Of a stretch of 64,000 nucleotides of DNA, positions 46,013 to 58,429 are shown in pieces (the first letter of the stretch is position 1; each line of letters begins with the position of its first letter). The stretch is from Mytilus edulis. Its lineage: Eukaryota; Mollusca; Bivalvia; Mytilida; Mytilidae. The stretch covers positions 19,517,750 to 19,581,749 of the forward strand of contig NC_092356.1 of assembly GCF_963676685.1 (NCBI RefSeq). Direction: 5' to 3'. The position numbers were made by a program, and so were the translations under genes. Below the pieces are notes generated by a model, which saw nothing but the letters and a program-made list of their open reading frames with translations, was not told where the DNA came from and made no database searches.

Positions 46013-46589
46013 AAATGCTTAACTCATCATCTATGTCTTCGTGATCAAGATAAAAGCATCTACAGAAAAACTAAAACAAACACATCTTGTAGTGTAAAAT
46101 CGTCAAATTTTGGAACATCATTTCGCAATGTTAAAGCCATATAGGTTGCATTTCTGTAAATATTGACAATGCAATTTCCAATTGGAACTCCTTATACGGC
46201 TTAAACTGTACCACTTTACTATGAAGTTTTGAAAAAAATCTTATCCTAGAATTGAAAGTTCATATGCACCACAATTTTTTTCAAAGGTCAAAATATAGGG
46301 CTGTGCGGCATATTTTCAACGTTTATATGCCCTGAACTTCTCAGAGTTTAGACTAACACTAAATATCTTAACTACCCCTACCTCGAATGAACGGTTACCA
46401 CAGATTTCAATGTAAACAATATGCAAATGTATATTAACTGGAAACATTCACAAGTAATGTTTCTGGGAGATGGAACACAGAGAGCATAACTGGGAATCAG
46501 TATGTTAACAAAATTCATTTTCTATGAACATTCAAGATCTCCCCAAAAGATGCGTGTTTTGAGAAACAGCTGTATTTACAAAGTGCAAC

Positions 46590-46920
46590 CTATACAAAAT
46601 AAGAAAATCATCATAACGAAATAACAGAACAACATCATGTAATGAGACAACTACATAAAGTTGAGTCACATACACATCAAGTTATGTTAAAACAACATTG
46701 CCAAATGACACAGACACGTTAAATAATAGTGAAACCACATCGAGTAATGGCAAAACCATATTAAGTAATGACAAAACTATATCAAGTCAATACGAAACCA
46801 TATCATGTAATATCGAATTATCATTGAGTAATGACTATTCCATTTTGAGATATATCACAACATCATTATGTAATGTCAAAACCATATAACTTAAAGACAA
46901 ACAAGTTATGATAATAACAA
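46590..46920 (+). repeat. Minisatellite with 21-bp unit
   Basis: Degenerate units of GTAATGNCAAAACCATATCA repeat with a 21-bp period. Because 21 is a multiple of three, a 63-codon ORF (46698-46889) runs through it, but it is a by-product of the repeat and not a gene. Confidence 0.75.
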
Positions 46921-46954
46921 CTTAACGTAATATCAGAGTTCCACATAAGTCAGC

Positions 46955-47995
46955 TGTGGCGTTCCAAACATACCAATAAGAGCAATATTCAATGATCTAA
47001 TTACATGTACAGTGCTAAATTGGTAACCTTTAAGAATAAGTTTATTTAAAAGATGGATAAGTTTACCAGGGTTGCTCTAAATTTCCGGGCACGGTAATCC
47101 ACATTTCCGTAAAAATGAGGATGTGCTATCCCGTTTGGAATAAGTTTTCTACAGATGCAACCAAATCATTATATTTATGGAAAAATTAAGTGAAGGTTTT
47201 GAGAAATTTGTGGCAACGAAATCCTTGGTTTAATAATTAACCAGTAATACATAAATTAAGTGCGTTAAAATCAAAAACGTCACAACAGACATTGACATAG
47301 CGAACTAGTTGTGATATATAAACACCGTAAGATGGAACATCACCATCCAAAAAGGGAAAACTAACGATAGGGGACAAAAAATTGTCCCTTTTGTCGTAAA
47401 TTTTAGTGTGGAGTTTACCGTGTAAAACCGAAATATCTAAATCTAGGAAAGGACATACTGTTTAAACTTGATTTATTTAAAGTAAGTTCATTTGGGTAAA
47501 TTTCTGAAGTATATTAAAAAAAATCTTGATTATTTTAGGAAAATTATCATCGAAATAACGGTAGGTATCGTTGAATTTATCAATAAAATGCAATTTAGGT
47601 GGGTCTTTACTAAGTTTGGTCATAAACTGTGATTCACAACAGTACAAAAACAAGTCTGCAATTAAAGGTGAGCAATTAATGCCTATTGGAATACCTACAA
47701 CCTCTTGATAAAATGTGTTGCCAAAACGTACATAAATAGTAATAAAGTGGAAATTAAAAGCTTCACTCATCTCATCACACTTCCAGTAAGTATATCTAGC
47801 ATATTTACTTTTCTCATTAGAGAAGAAGGCTTTGAATGAATTGCAGCAAATATACTTATATTCAAATTTACTAAACGAACATTTAACTAAATCGGAAAAC
47901 TTCTTCTCTTTGATAAGATTGTATGGAAGTGTAGTGTAAAGAGTATAAAGTCACAATTGTTAACAGAACCACAATGACCATCAAAAGCACGTAAT
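46955..47995 (-). pseudogene. Penelope-like retroelement reverse transcriptase fragment 1
   Basis: From right to left on the minus strand: FYTLYTTLPYNLI, KAFFSNEKSKYARYTYWKC, IYVRFGNTFYQEVVGIPIG, CSPLIADLFLYCCE, YRYFDD (RT catalytic box; the usual form is RYLDD), SFLDLDISVLHGKLHTKIYD, FPFLDGDV and SYGVYISQLVRYVNVC, then tail pieces ending near 46955. The order matches Penelope-like RTs. Frameshifts, stops and a deletion after the FDD box make it inactive. No GIY-YIG endonuclease or terminal repeats were found. Confidence 0.78.
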
Positions 47996-48444
47996 TTATC
48001 TAAAACATCTAAATAAAATAAACTAAAATAATAGTTAATTCAACTATTTTTATATATTTTATTACAATGATTTATTATAAGCTATTTGTTAGAAGTTAAG
48101 GAACTTGATAAAAGAACTGAAATATAGTTGTAGAAAACTGACTAGAGGCCAAGATGAGATAGTTTACTGTTGTTTTTTTTTTTGCAGTTTATGTAACCAT
48201 TATATACATAGTAGGGACCTTGGTTATTGCGTTGTCCATTTTTTCCGGCTTGCATTTTGTTCATACGGACTTATCTTTAATTTATGCAGGATTTAAACAA
48301 GACGATAATTAGCTTTAAATCATATATTCAAAAACAAATAAAACATGTAAAAGATGTAACCTGAAGGCTATCATATCATACGGTTTTACATACTTTTGTA
48401 TCTTTTCATTAATTGTAATTTGTTGGAGTTATACATTGTTATAT
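47996..48444. other. No supportable gene
   Basis: AT-rich; a 63-codon ORF at 48105-48296 has no domain. Confidence 0.4.
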
Positions 48445-48660
48445 CTATTGATAAATATAATGTTTGATTACATAGCGATTGTGTGTCACAAATAACATCC
48501 CTATCAGTACAATGATAACACATGTGATTGAACTTAAATATATCATAAGCTTCATTTGTACATTGAACCGTTGTTCTGTAAGCTGTAAAATAGTTAGGTT
48601 TATTTGTTTATTTTCTTGTTGAATATATTTTACCATTCGTTGTGAGTTTGAAAATGGCAT
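48445..48660 (-). CDS. Hypothetical 71-residue single-pass membrane ORF
   Basis: The ORF starts at 48660. Residues 1-35 are hydrophilic and helix-prone; residues about 38-60 form one clear transmembrane segment (YLSSITCVIIVLIGMLFV), followed by a short basic tail. I do not recognise it. It could be a small membrane protein, the last exon of a larger gene, or chance. No splice sites or poly(A) signal were tied to it. Confidence 0.2.
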   Translation of the reverse strand: MPFSNSQRMVKYIQQENKQINLTILQLTEQRFNVQMKLMIYLSSITCVIIVLIGMLFVTHNRYVIKHYIYQ

Positions 48661-50029
48661 TGACTATGTCAGAAATCTTGATTTTTAGCAGTAAAAAATG
48701 TTGTGTGTTAGTAAAAAAAATATAAGATTACAGGTATCCTTTAAACTAAAAAAAGCATAATTTTTATTTGCCTCTTTAGTTCTCAGTAAACGCTAAATAA
48801 ATAGATTTACATTTAACAATGAAATATCTAATAACAAACATGTTTGAAATGGAAAGTACACTATAAACCGATTGTTTAAGCAAATAAAGCAAAAAAGGTT
48901 GTTTTTCTATTTTTCGGGGTGCACACAAGTAGTCAAAACTATGTAGGACAAGTGTACTTCATTATTGAAAAAAAATATCTTCAACCTTTCTTTTTTTTAA
49001 ATTTTTATTCAACAACAAATTGCACTTTCTGCTGTTAACAATATACCTCATTAGTCCAGCATACAAGTGAAGAGTCCCTGTTTGTTAATACCAGAAATCC
49101 AGGGTTGTTTTCAGGTATGCATCAATATATTAAATCAACATTAGTCTTATAATCTAACAGCTACGTTGTAAAATGATCAGCAATGAAATAATAAACAAGT
49201 AAATATCAGCGAGACTTATTTGATTACCTGTATATATTTATAGAAAAGAATACTATAAATATATCATCTAGCAATAAATGATTTTTAAGTATAGTTTTCG
49301 GAAATTTTCCATATTTTCTCCGTTAACGTGTGCATTATTTTCCTATCAAATAACTTCCTGGTTTGAAACAAAATTGTCAAACCGGTTTTAATATATGACT
49401 TTAAAAATAGATCAAACAGAAGTGATGTAGCATTTTAACAGGTATGTCTAAATCAAAATGTATCAGTAGTGTAAAGAAGATCAAGAGTAAATACTTGTAT
49501 ACCGTTCACCGACCTAGATCTTCTACAATAAGCTTATGGATAGAAAAAAAAATGGAAACGTTTCAACTATTAATGTCATTATGAAAGACAGATATCTCAT
49601 ACTTAACTATAAAATAAATGTGTTATTCAATTAGATGCACTTCACAATTAGACAGTGATAAGTGTACATCCTATAGCTATATTAATGTGTGTTAGACTTA
49701 AATATGTGTTGCTATGTAATGATAATATGAGTTAATAAAAGTATTTATTTTTTAGTTTAAGATTTCAGTCTTTGATAGAAATATATACCTATGTTTTTTT
49801 GTTCATATATAGAGAAAATAACAACAAAATATGACACTGACGGATTTTAAGAGCACATAATAATATATTCTATTGACAACAATTTAATCATAAATGAATA
49901 TAAGTTAAAGTTTTTTTTTCTGTTTTTTGTTTCTTCTTTTTTTTTAGAGGAGGGTTGGGTGTTTCTATAATATAAGCTTCTGATAGATCATTACTATTAT
50001 GTTATCATAACAGTTACTGTAACTGAGAA
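48661..50029. other. No supportable gene
   Basis: AT-rich spacer without repeats or ORFs worth calling. Confidence 0.45.
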
Positions 50030-50115
50030 TGGAAACAGGGACTATGTCAAAAATACAATAACCCGACCACAAAAACAGAAAACAGCCACTACTGGGGTCT
50101 TGAACTCGGCGAGAA
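50030..50115 (+). repeat. Family H-related fragment
   Basis: GAGAATGGAAACAGGGAC, ATAACCCGACCA, then CTTGAACTCGGCGAG. A similar string is found at 37600-37665 (GAGAATGGAAATGGGGAAC, CAACCCGACCA). Confidence 0.55.
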
Positions 50116-50559
50116 ATTCCTGCATTTCGTCCTGTTAAAAGTATAAGTTACTTTTCAAATTTTTTTTATTTACTATGATTTCATCCATGTTTGGGCATTT
50201 TGCTTGAATTCGATCAGGTTCAGTTTATAGTTTTTGCTAACAAAATAGTACTTTACAAATAAGTTTATATCAATAACAACTATTAGATTAGTGACTGCAA
50301 GCAATTTATTGAACAGACAAAGACTAACAGACAAAGAACAGTTTACAAAACTTTAGCTATATTTATGTATGTTAGACTTAAACATGTGTTGCTATGTAAT
50401 GATATGACATCGTGTTAACATTGTGAACATTGTAATAACTCCTGTACATTGTTTAAATCGTTGAAATTGTTAACACTAAGGTATTGACTTTGTATACAAT
50501 ATAAACATTGTTAAAACGTTATTGTCAACATCACGATGTCTTCTATGTGAACGATGTAA

Positions 50560-51418
50560 ACATTTTGGGTCGTCAATGCTCTTCAACTTTGTATTTGTTT
50601 GGCTTTTTAACTATTTTGATCTGAGCGTCACTGATGAGTCTTATGTAGACGAAACTCGCGTCTGGCGTATAAAATTATAATCCTGGTACTTTTGATAACT
50701 ATTTACACCACTGGGTCGATGCCACTGCTGGTGGACGTTTCGTCCCCAGGGTATCACCAGCCTAGTAGTCAGCACTTCGGTGTTGACATGGATATCAATT
50801 ATATGGACATTTTTATAAATTTTCTGTTTACAAAACATTTGAATTTTTCGAAAAAACTAAGGATTTCCTTACCCCAGGAGTAGATTACCTTAGCCGTATT
50901 TGGCACAACTTTTGGGAATTTTGGGTCGTCAATGCTCTTCAACTTTGTATTTGTTTGGCTTTTTAACTATTTTGATCTGAGCGTCACTGATGAGTCTCAT
51001 GTAGACGAAACGCGCGTCTGGCGTAAAAAATTATAATCCTGGTACTTTTGATAACTATTTACACCACTGGGTCGATGCCACTGCTGGTGAACGTTTCGTC
51101 CCCGAGGGTATCACCAGCCCAGTAGTCAGCACTTCGGTGTTGACATGAATATCAATTATATGGTCATTTTTATAAATTTACTGTTTACAAAACTTTTGAA
51201 TTTTTCGAAAAACTAAGGATTTTCTTACCCCAGGAGTAGATTACCTTAGCCGTATTTGGCACAATTTTTGGGAATTTTGGGTCGTCAATGCTCTTCAACT
51301 TTGTATTTGTTTGGCTTTTTAACTATTTTGATCTGAGCGTCACTGATAAGTCTTATGTAGACGAAATGCGCGTCTGGCGTATAAAATTATAATCCTGGTA
51401 CTTTTGATAACTATAAAC
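50560..51418 (+). repeat. Family C tandem array, 356-bp unit, ~2.4 copies
   Basis: GTCGTCAATGCTCTTCAAC starts at about 50570, 50926 and 51281. Each unit has GAGCGTCACTGATGAGTC, GTAGACGAAACGCGCGTC, CACTGGGTCGATGCCACTG and GTAGTCAGCACTTCGGTG. Units are above 95% identical by eye. Single inverted copies lie at 25597-25742 and 56638-56968. Confidence 0.88.
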
Positions 51419-51850
51419 ACAAATGTAGAGAATTGTTGTACAATATAAACACGATGCTGACTCGCTATTGTGATCAACATCGCAATATCTACATGTACGA
51501 TGTAAACATTGTAAGAACTCCTATATATTGTTTAAATCGTTGAAAGTGTTAACATCACTATGTTAACAATGTAGTAACGATCTCGTGTTAACATCGTTTA
51601 TATTGATGTAAACACTAAGGTCTATACTTGGTTCCTAATATAAACACGATATTGACCAACTACAAATAATCTTACGATGTAACCACTGGTAGTACGACAT
51701 CGTGTCAACATCTTTTACATTGTAAGAACTATAATATACAGTTAACTTTGTTGACATTTTTTACATCACGATGTATACAATGTAGGTATAATATCGTAAT
51801 GACTTCGTTTACATCGCAATGCTGACGATATGAACGATGTAATCACAATG

Positions 51851-51856
51851 GTATTG
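51851..51856. repeat. Left target duplication of foldback element
   Basis: GTATTG directly before the element; repeated at 52541-52546. A related uninterrupted satellite unit at 50481-50492 reads GTATTGACTTTG, consistent with GTATTG being present once before insertion. Confidence 0.65.
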
Positions 51857-52540
51857 TATGGCAAGCTGTTTTGCTATTTATTCTTACTTCAAGATATCTA
51901 ATAAACTTTATAAGATATCTTATATAGTTTATAAGATATCTCATATAGTTTATAAGATATCTTATATAGTTTATAAGATATTTTATATAGTTACTAAGAT
52001 ATCTTATATAGTTTTTGATGATATAGTATATACTTTATAAGATATCTTCTAAAGTTTATAAGATATCTTATATAATTTATCAGATATCTTATATAGTTGT
52101 CTTTATAATATATCTTATAAACTATATGATATTTCCTATAAACTATATAAGATATCTTATAAACTATATAAGATATCTTATTAACTACATAAGATATCTT
52201 ATAAATTATATTAGATATTTTATATACAAATTGTTTATAAGATATCTCATATACTTTATAAGATATCTTATAAACTTTAGAAGATATCTTATAAAGTATA
52301 TACGATATCATATAAACTTTATGAGATATCTTATATAACATTAAAGATATCGTATATAACATTAAAAATATCTCATATAACATTTAAGATACCTTATATA
52401 ATATATGAGATATCTTATAAAAATTAAATTATATAAGATATCTTATATATTAAAGGAGATATCTTATTTGTTATATAAGATATCTTATTAATATAGGGGA
52501 TATCTTGAAATTCGAATAAATAGTAAAACGGCTTGCCATA
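51857..52540. mobile_element. 684-bp foldback element built of GATATC palindromes
   Basis: The ends are inverted: TATGGCAAGCTGTTTTGCTA at the left matches the complement of the right end with 25 of 27 bases identical. Between them lie about 22 copies of the palindrome core AAGATATCTT in units near 21 bp (TATAAGATATCTTATATAGT-like). Unit orientation changes in the middle, so the strand could fold into one long hairpin. ORFs at 51858-52383 are products of the repeat and not genes. With the GTATTG duplication, it behaves as a non-autonomous transposable element. Confidence 0.82.
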
Positions 52541-52546
52541 GTATTG
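52541..52546. repeat. Right target duplication of foldback element
   Basis: GTATTG, directly after the element, continuing as GTATTGACTCGG in the satellite. Confidence 0.65.
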
Positions 52547-53759
52547 ACTCGGTATACAATATAATAAATGTTAACACATTATTGTCAACATCGCAATGTT
52601 TACTATGTGAACGATTTAAAAACAAAGTGTAGACTGGGTATACAATATATATAACCACGATATTGACTCACTATTGTCTCATTTGTAAACGATGTCACAG
52701 GGTAAACCCACAATACAATCAAAACAATAATGACATGATACAGAACACATCGCGATGTTGACAAAATCGATAGTCAGGCATTGGGTAATCGTAATCAGTA
52801 ATCGTGATCAGCTGTAATCGATAAGATTTTGCAATATAATCCCATGTAATCAGTAATCATGCAATTTCTGATTACAAGTAATCGTAATGTAATCGATTAC
52901 AGAGAGAAAAATGATTACTTTTAGATTACTTTAGATTTTTAGATTAGGATTATATTCATATGATTACTTGCTGATTACAAATTTTATATATGAAAATAGT
53001 TTTTGATAAACAATATAAGAATAAGATGTGAAGCATGAATGACAAATATATTAAAATATGATGGACCATTGTTCATTATGATTATTATATCATTTATATA
53101 ACAAGTTAAGAATAACCAAGTTGAGCATGTAGAGTGAAAATATGTGATTTATTTCATAAACAATTGACAAAAACAATTAACCTTTCCAAATGCTTTATTG
53201 TGAGATTGGGTTCATGTGAATCAAGAATATGCTTTGTAAGCATTTTTTTGTTCCTTGATGAAACAGTTTTGGTATTAACTCCAATTAAAACTTACACAAT
53301 TTTTTGGTAAGACTACATGGAATTCAATAGCGTAAAACAAAAAAATATTTTAGTTTAAACTTGACATTGATGAGCAACATAAACGACCCCACTTAATTTA
53401 ATAATGGAATTTAGAACCACTGTGAACTATTTTACAATTTGTCTAATTTTTGTTTTCTATAAATATTTTGATATGTCATGTATGTCCTTTCTCACTTTAT
53501 CAATTACTGACATTATTCATAGGTTTCTATATATATATATAAATAATGAAAATAAACTATCAATAACTTTGTTGATATTGCAATTAAGAAAATTAAATTA
53601 ATACCCATTGTTTATTAAAAAAAAAATAGAAGTAGTTATTAACACCTGTAAAACATGGGTGTGTCATTTATATCCCAAAAAACAATAAAACCATACTAGT
53701 CCAGCAGCTAAGTCCAATATTTTGGGACAATTGATCACTTTGTGGTAAAAGCATGAAAC

Positions 53760-54345
53760 TTTGCACAGTGTTAGTTATGATGCTTATAAATATTTTTGGA
53801 TATGAAGCCATCAAACAAAATTCCACAATGGCCGCCAATTTCAAAACGGCCGCCAGCAGTCATGAAGCAGAGTCTAAAAATATAGTATAATTTATCATTT
53901 GAAAATAAAGACACAAACATTTGCATATTGCTAGTTATGATGATAATTAATCTTTTCTGAATATGGAACAATCAAAAATAATTCCATAATGGCCGCCAAT
54001 TTCAAAATGGTGGCCAACAGTCATGAGGCAGAGTCCAAAAATATGGTTTAATTTATCATTTGAAAATAAAAGCACAACACTTTGCATATTGCTAGTTATA
54101 TTGCTTATTAATCTTTTATGGATATGGAACAATCAAAAATAATTCCATAATGGCCAACAAATTCAAAATGGCCGCCAACAGTCATGATGCAGAGTCCAAA
54201 AAAAATGATATAATTGATCATTTGAAAATAAAAGCACAACACTTTGCAGATTGCTTGTTATGATGCTAAGTAATCTTTTATGAATATGGAACAATAAAAA
54301 ATAATTCCATAATGGCTGACAAATTCAAAATGGCCGTCAAAAGTC
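53760..54345 (+). repeat. Four-copy ~162-bp tandem repeat in the left arm
   Basis: TAATGGCCGCCAATTTCAAA-type motifs occur at about 53828, 53990, 54150 and 54312. Each is followed by CAGTCATGA(G)GCAGAGTC and preceded by CACTTTGCATATTGC. Similar GGCCGCC motifs in inverse orientation sit at 57650-58010. Confidence 0.8.
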
Positions 54346-54643
54346 TTATTATCAGAAACCATAAACATTCTTGCTTTCAAATATGACATTGGTCCTGCAT
54401 TGACGAGAGTCTCCTTAGAAGACTTTGATAATCAATTTTTCAACATATCAAAAGCAGCTACGTTTGTTTCGTACAGATATTCTCGCATCAAATTAGGAAT
54501 TTAAAGGAACCTTCCAAAAGTGATGTCAGGAAAATTCTGTACCCCAGTCATTGCTTTCTTTGGTCAGTATGATTAAGTTTGGACCCAACATTCAGTGATC
54601 GGTTATATTCTCAGTCGACATTAACGATAGCACAGCGCTTCTG

Positions 54644-57246
54644 ATGTATAGATGTACAAAGAAACTATCAAACCGTCACATAAAAGATCATGAACCTACA
54701 GTTTGTGCTTATTTGGGAATCATAATCCTCTGTAAAACTAGAAAACGTGATCTACATGTAGTAGATACTTTCTTCAAATTTGGACTATTTGTCTCCTATC
54801 ACCGAGAGTTAGAAAGTTCTACTTCCATGGCTTATGATCGTTATGTAAAAGACAGTATAGTTTGCCCTACCAATCTACTACAAAATGTATTTACTTCATC
54901 TGCTGTAGACAACAATGATCACAATCCAAGCAGTATATCGTCATAAGATTCATACGATGGTACATGTATATCTTTATTTCAACATATTTCAGAAGATGTT
55001 CAAGGCGTTGTTCAACAATTTCTCCAATCTGAACCTATGTTGAAATGCCAGTCAAAGAGAGTTTCTCTTTTACCATTACCAGAGAGTCATTCAAATCTTC
55101 CACCAGCTGTACTAAGATTCAACGAACCAGATATCCCATTAGTTGAAGGAGAACTTTCAATTGATATGTCCTCATTCCAAGCTGCATTAAAAGGGAAACT
55201 CAAATGGCTGAAACATGTTGCAGAAAATTCAAGTGTTAAGGCTAAAGTGGGTAAATATATTTCATGGTACGCCTATCATGCTGTAGTACTGCCAGATGCG
55301 AATAAATTACCAGCAGTGTCTTCCCTTCTACCTCTGTTTCATGAGCAAGCAAAATCTGTTGCATTGATACGACACACATTGAACATTATTCGTAACGCTG
55401 TAAGAAAGCTAAATCCAGGCCAAACTCCAGTTGTTGCTTTTGATTAACCCCTTTTCACAATAGCAAAACAAATATAATGGAACTGGCCTCAAATGTATGG
55501 CGAGGATCACTTTGTAATGATGTTCGGCGGCCTACACATAGAAATGGCTGCGTTCAAAGCATTTGGTAGTTGGCTTGAAGATAGTGAATGGACAAGTGTT
55601 TTAGTAAATGCACAGGTTACATCACCAGGTACAGCTGATTCATCTCTAGAGGCTTCTCCTGTTACAACAACACGTAGAACACACCAAGTTACAGCATGCA
55701 CACTTTACTTTACCGTCTATTGTCAAACGCGTACTGAAAGTACAAAGATGTTTTGAGGTATGATGAGGTTATCTTAGAATTTGAAGAGTGGTGTTTGGAA
55801 TTGACATTATTAATATGTATAAGGTCTATACGTGAGGCTAACTTTTTATTATATATCGAAGCTCTCTCAAAAATCATTCTTTGGTTCTTTGCCTTGTATT
55901 CACGATGGCTGCCAATTCGTCTGCGTGATATGCTTCAGTTGCCAAAAAAGAATCCAGAAACCCACAGAGCAATCCTTAGCGGCAACCCTTTTTGCCACCA
56001 AGATCGAGAAGAAATTTTGCTGTATGGCTTTTAATCAAGCCGACGAACAAAATAATGCGCATGTTAAAGCAGATGGTGGTGCTGTTAGATTGACGGAAAA
56101 TCCGGGAGCGCTTCATAGATGGATGGGTGCTGGGCCAGAAATGGCTAGTTTGGTAAATGAATTTGAAAATGTCACTGAATGCTTTGTATACACTAACGAA
56201 TCTAATAAACCTCATCATGAACAAATATTATCCTTCCAAACTGACTGCAGATTGAATAGCTATAGATAGGTTTTTGCACTAGGCTGAACTTCCGATATAT
56301 CAGTTCATGGATTGTTCCTTGCCCTAGAACCATTGAATTGAAAGTCTTTCCACTGTGACATGCCTTTACCGGTTGTGACGCAGTCTCAGCTTTTTCTGGG
56401 AAAGGTAAGAAATCAGATTGGGACACATGGTCCGTATATGAGGAGTTTTCAGAAGCATTTCTGCAGGTTATTGAGAATCCAAGTGCAGTGGAAATTTTAA
56501 AAGTGTTAAAAGTAATAGAACGGTAAGTTGTGCTTTTGTATGATCGGTCTAGTACAAATTATACGATGAATGAGTTAAGAAAATAGTTATTCACACAGAA
56601 GACAAGAACAATCGACATTTTCCCTCAAACACGTGATGATAGTTATCAAAGGTACCAGGATTATAATTCCATACGCCAGACGCGCGTTTCGTCTACATAA
56701 GACTCATCAGTGACGCTCAGATCCAAATAGTTAAAAAGCCAAACAAATACAAAGTTGAAGAGTATTGAGGACCCAAAATTTCAAAAAATTGTGCCAAATA
56801 CAGCTAAGGTAATCTACTCCTGGGGTAAGAAAATCCTTTGTTTTTCGGAGAATTCAAAGTTTTGTAAACAGAAAATTTATAAAAATGACCATATAATTGA
56901 TATTCATGTCAACACCAAAGTGATGACTACTGGGCTGGTGATACTCTCGGGGACGAAACGTCCACTGAACTTCTTCAACATACGAAACGTACAGCTTACC
57001 AAGGTAGCGTTATTTGGGCAATTGTTTAGGTGCAAATCCAAGTATGCCATCACCAGATTTATTTGGTTGGCAAAAACTTGATGGTACTTGGGTACCATTC
57101 TTTTCTGTGCTTGCTGACGATTCAATGTCATGCCAAGATCTCATCCGCTGAGAAAGGATGTCGAGGAGCATGTAAATGCTTGAAAGCAGCATTAAAATGC
57201 ACAGCATTATGGAACTGCCCAACGGACTGTGAAAGAGAAACTGATT
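54644..57246 (+). pseudogene. Broken gene for a transposon-borne protein with cysteine-rich C-terminus
   Basis: One frame runs 54644-55756, interrupted only by in-frame stops at 54944 and 55445 (plus one near 55475). It reads DNNDHNPSSISS, then DGTCISLFQH, WLKHVAENSSVKAK, GQTPVVAFD, MYGEDHFVMMFGGLHIEMAA and SPGTADSSLEA. After a frameshift near 55700 comes RSIREANFLLYIEALS and RWLPIRLRDM. Another shift near 56030 gives NQADEQNNAHVKADGGAVRL and ALHRWMGAGPEM. A dispersed repeat then interrupts it at 56638. The end reads DLFGWQKLDGTWVPFFSV and GCRGACKCLKAALKCTAL. From memory this order matches a high-copy uncharacterised family in cnidarians and molluscs. I do not know its activity; no classical transposase triad was assigned. 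Confidence 0.7.
56638..56968 (-). repeat. Family C copy inserted in the broken transposon gene
   Basis: Inverted copy of the 356-bp unit: GATAGTTATCAAAGGTACCA, CTCATCAGTGACGCTCAG, CTCCTGGGGTAAGAAAATC, GGGGACGAAACGTCCA. It splits the protein remnant, so it inserted after, or helped cause, inactivation. Confidence 0.82.
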
Positions 57247-58429
57247 GAGTCACTGTGCTTTATTTTGATTTTCCTGCATTTTGATCATATTGTCATTATA
57301 ATTTTAATCTATGTTTATGTCAAATAGCTACTTGGAAGTTTTTTTTTATTTCTTATCTCATTTCTAAAAAAATAAATTCTCTTTGTAGAATTAAATACTG
57401 CATATGTTGATTTTTTTTCATTTCAGGATAAGGTTATTACCTGTAACTGTGGGGAAAAAAACTCGTCAAAGACGCCATTTTGAGTTGAATCGACCATTTT
57501 TATTTCATAGGTAATGTCACTTGTTACATTACATAATAATATGTTTGTATATATACGTGCTTGTATTGAAAAAAATTATTCATTATTTTTTAATCATTTT
57601 TATACCATATTTGAAAAGAAACGTAAAATTTTGACATGTTAAACAACGCCATTTTGAATATTGCCGCCAATATGGAAATATAATCTATGCACCTATGTAT
57701 TGTTGATACACTGTAGGCCTTTATTTATATCAAATGATCAGTTTCACGGATTTGGTAACTTTCTATCACACAATGATGGTGTACACATACGAATACTGTC
57801 AAACTTAGACATTTTGACGCGCCGTTTTGAATTTGGACGCCATTTTGATGATTTCTTTATTATAAGGTTTACAAAAAAATTAACTGACATATCTTATTTG
57901 TATTTTATTAAGTTTGTGACATCTTCTGAACTCATTAAATTGGAAGTCTTCATCAAATGAATGATGTTATACTTATGTCGGCCATCTTGAATTTGGCGGC
58001 CATATTGAATTTTTTTTCCGTGGCTCCATATCTGAATTTTGTCTATACCCCTTAATCTTTCACTATGCCAAGTTTCATGCTTTTACCCTAAAGTGATCAA
58101 CTATTCTGATATCCGCTGGACTCTACTTAATGGATTTATCATTCTATTTTCCGGTTTTATGTTAATTCGGCAGTTGGCAAATATTTTTGAAAAAATAATG
58201 TAAAATCTTTTACACAGAGAAAGACATTTGTCTATGTTATCAAATTTTACAAATGCTTTACTGGTTCTAGCCATTGAACTCTAATATGATGAACAGATTA
58301 AAGATGTAAAACAAATCACCAAAATAAGTTCATTTGTGAGGATAAAAGTGTATATGAATTTTTTTAATAGTATAACATACAATGCAATCATAAGTAATCT
58401 AAAAAAAAAAAGTAAGATCACTCAGAGAA

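Larger units (their letters stand above)
50395..52770. repeat. Decayed satellite with CATCG(CG)ATG and GTTAAC dyads
   Basis: Recurrent blocks: CGATGTAAACATTGTAA, ATTGTTTAAATCGTTGAAA, TGTTAACACTAAGGT, GGTATACAATATAAACACGA, and GTCAACATCGCAATGT. They repeat irregularly with strong divergence. The region is split by two later insertions, at 50560-51418 and 51857-52540. Short self-complementary motifs (GTTAAC, ACATCG...CGATGT) are abundant. No ORF. Confidence 0.7.

Noticed and set aside
46698-46889. 63-codon Asn/Ser/Thr-rich ORF
   Set aside because: Produced by a 21-bp minisatellite whose period is a multiple of three.
51858-52383. ORFs of 60, 70 and 129 codons on both strands
   Set aside because: They are low-complexity translations (KISY, RYLI repeats) of the 21-bp palindromic unit.
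51880-52510. CRISPR-like array
   Set aside because: The repeats are palindromic and contiguous without unique spacers, and the genome is animal.
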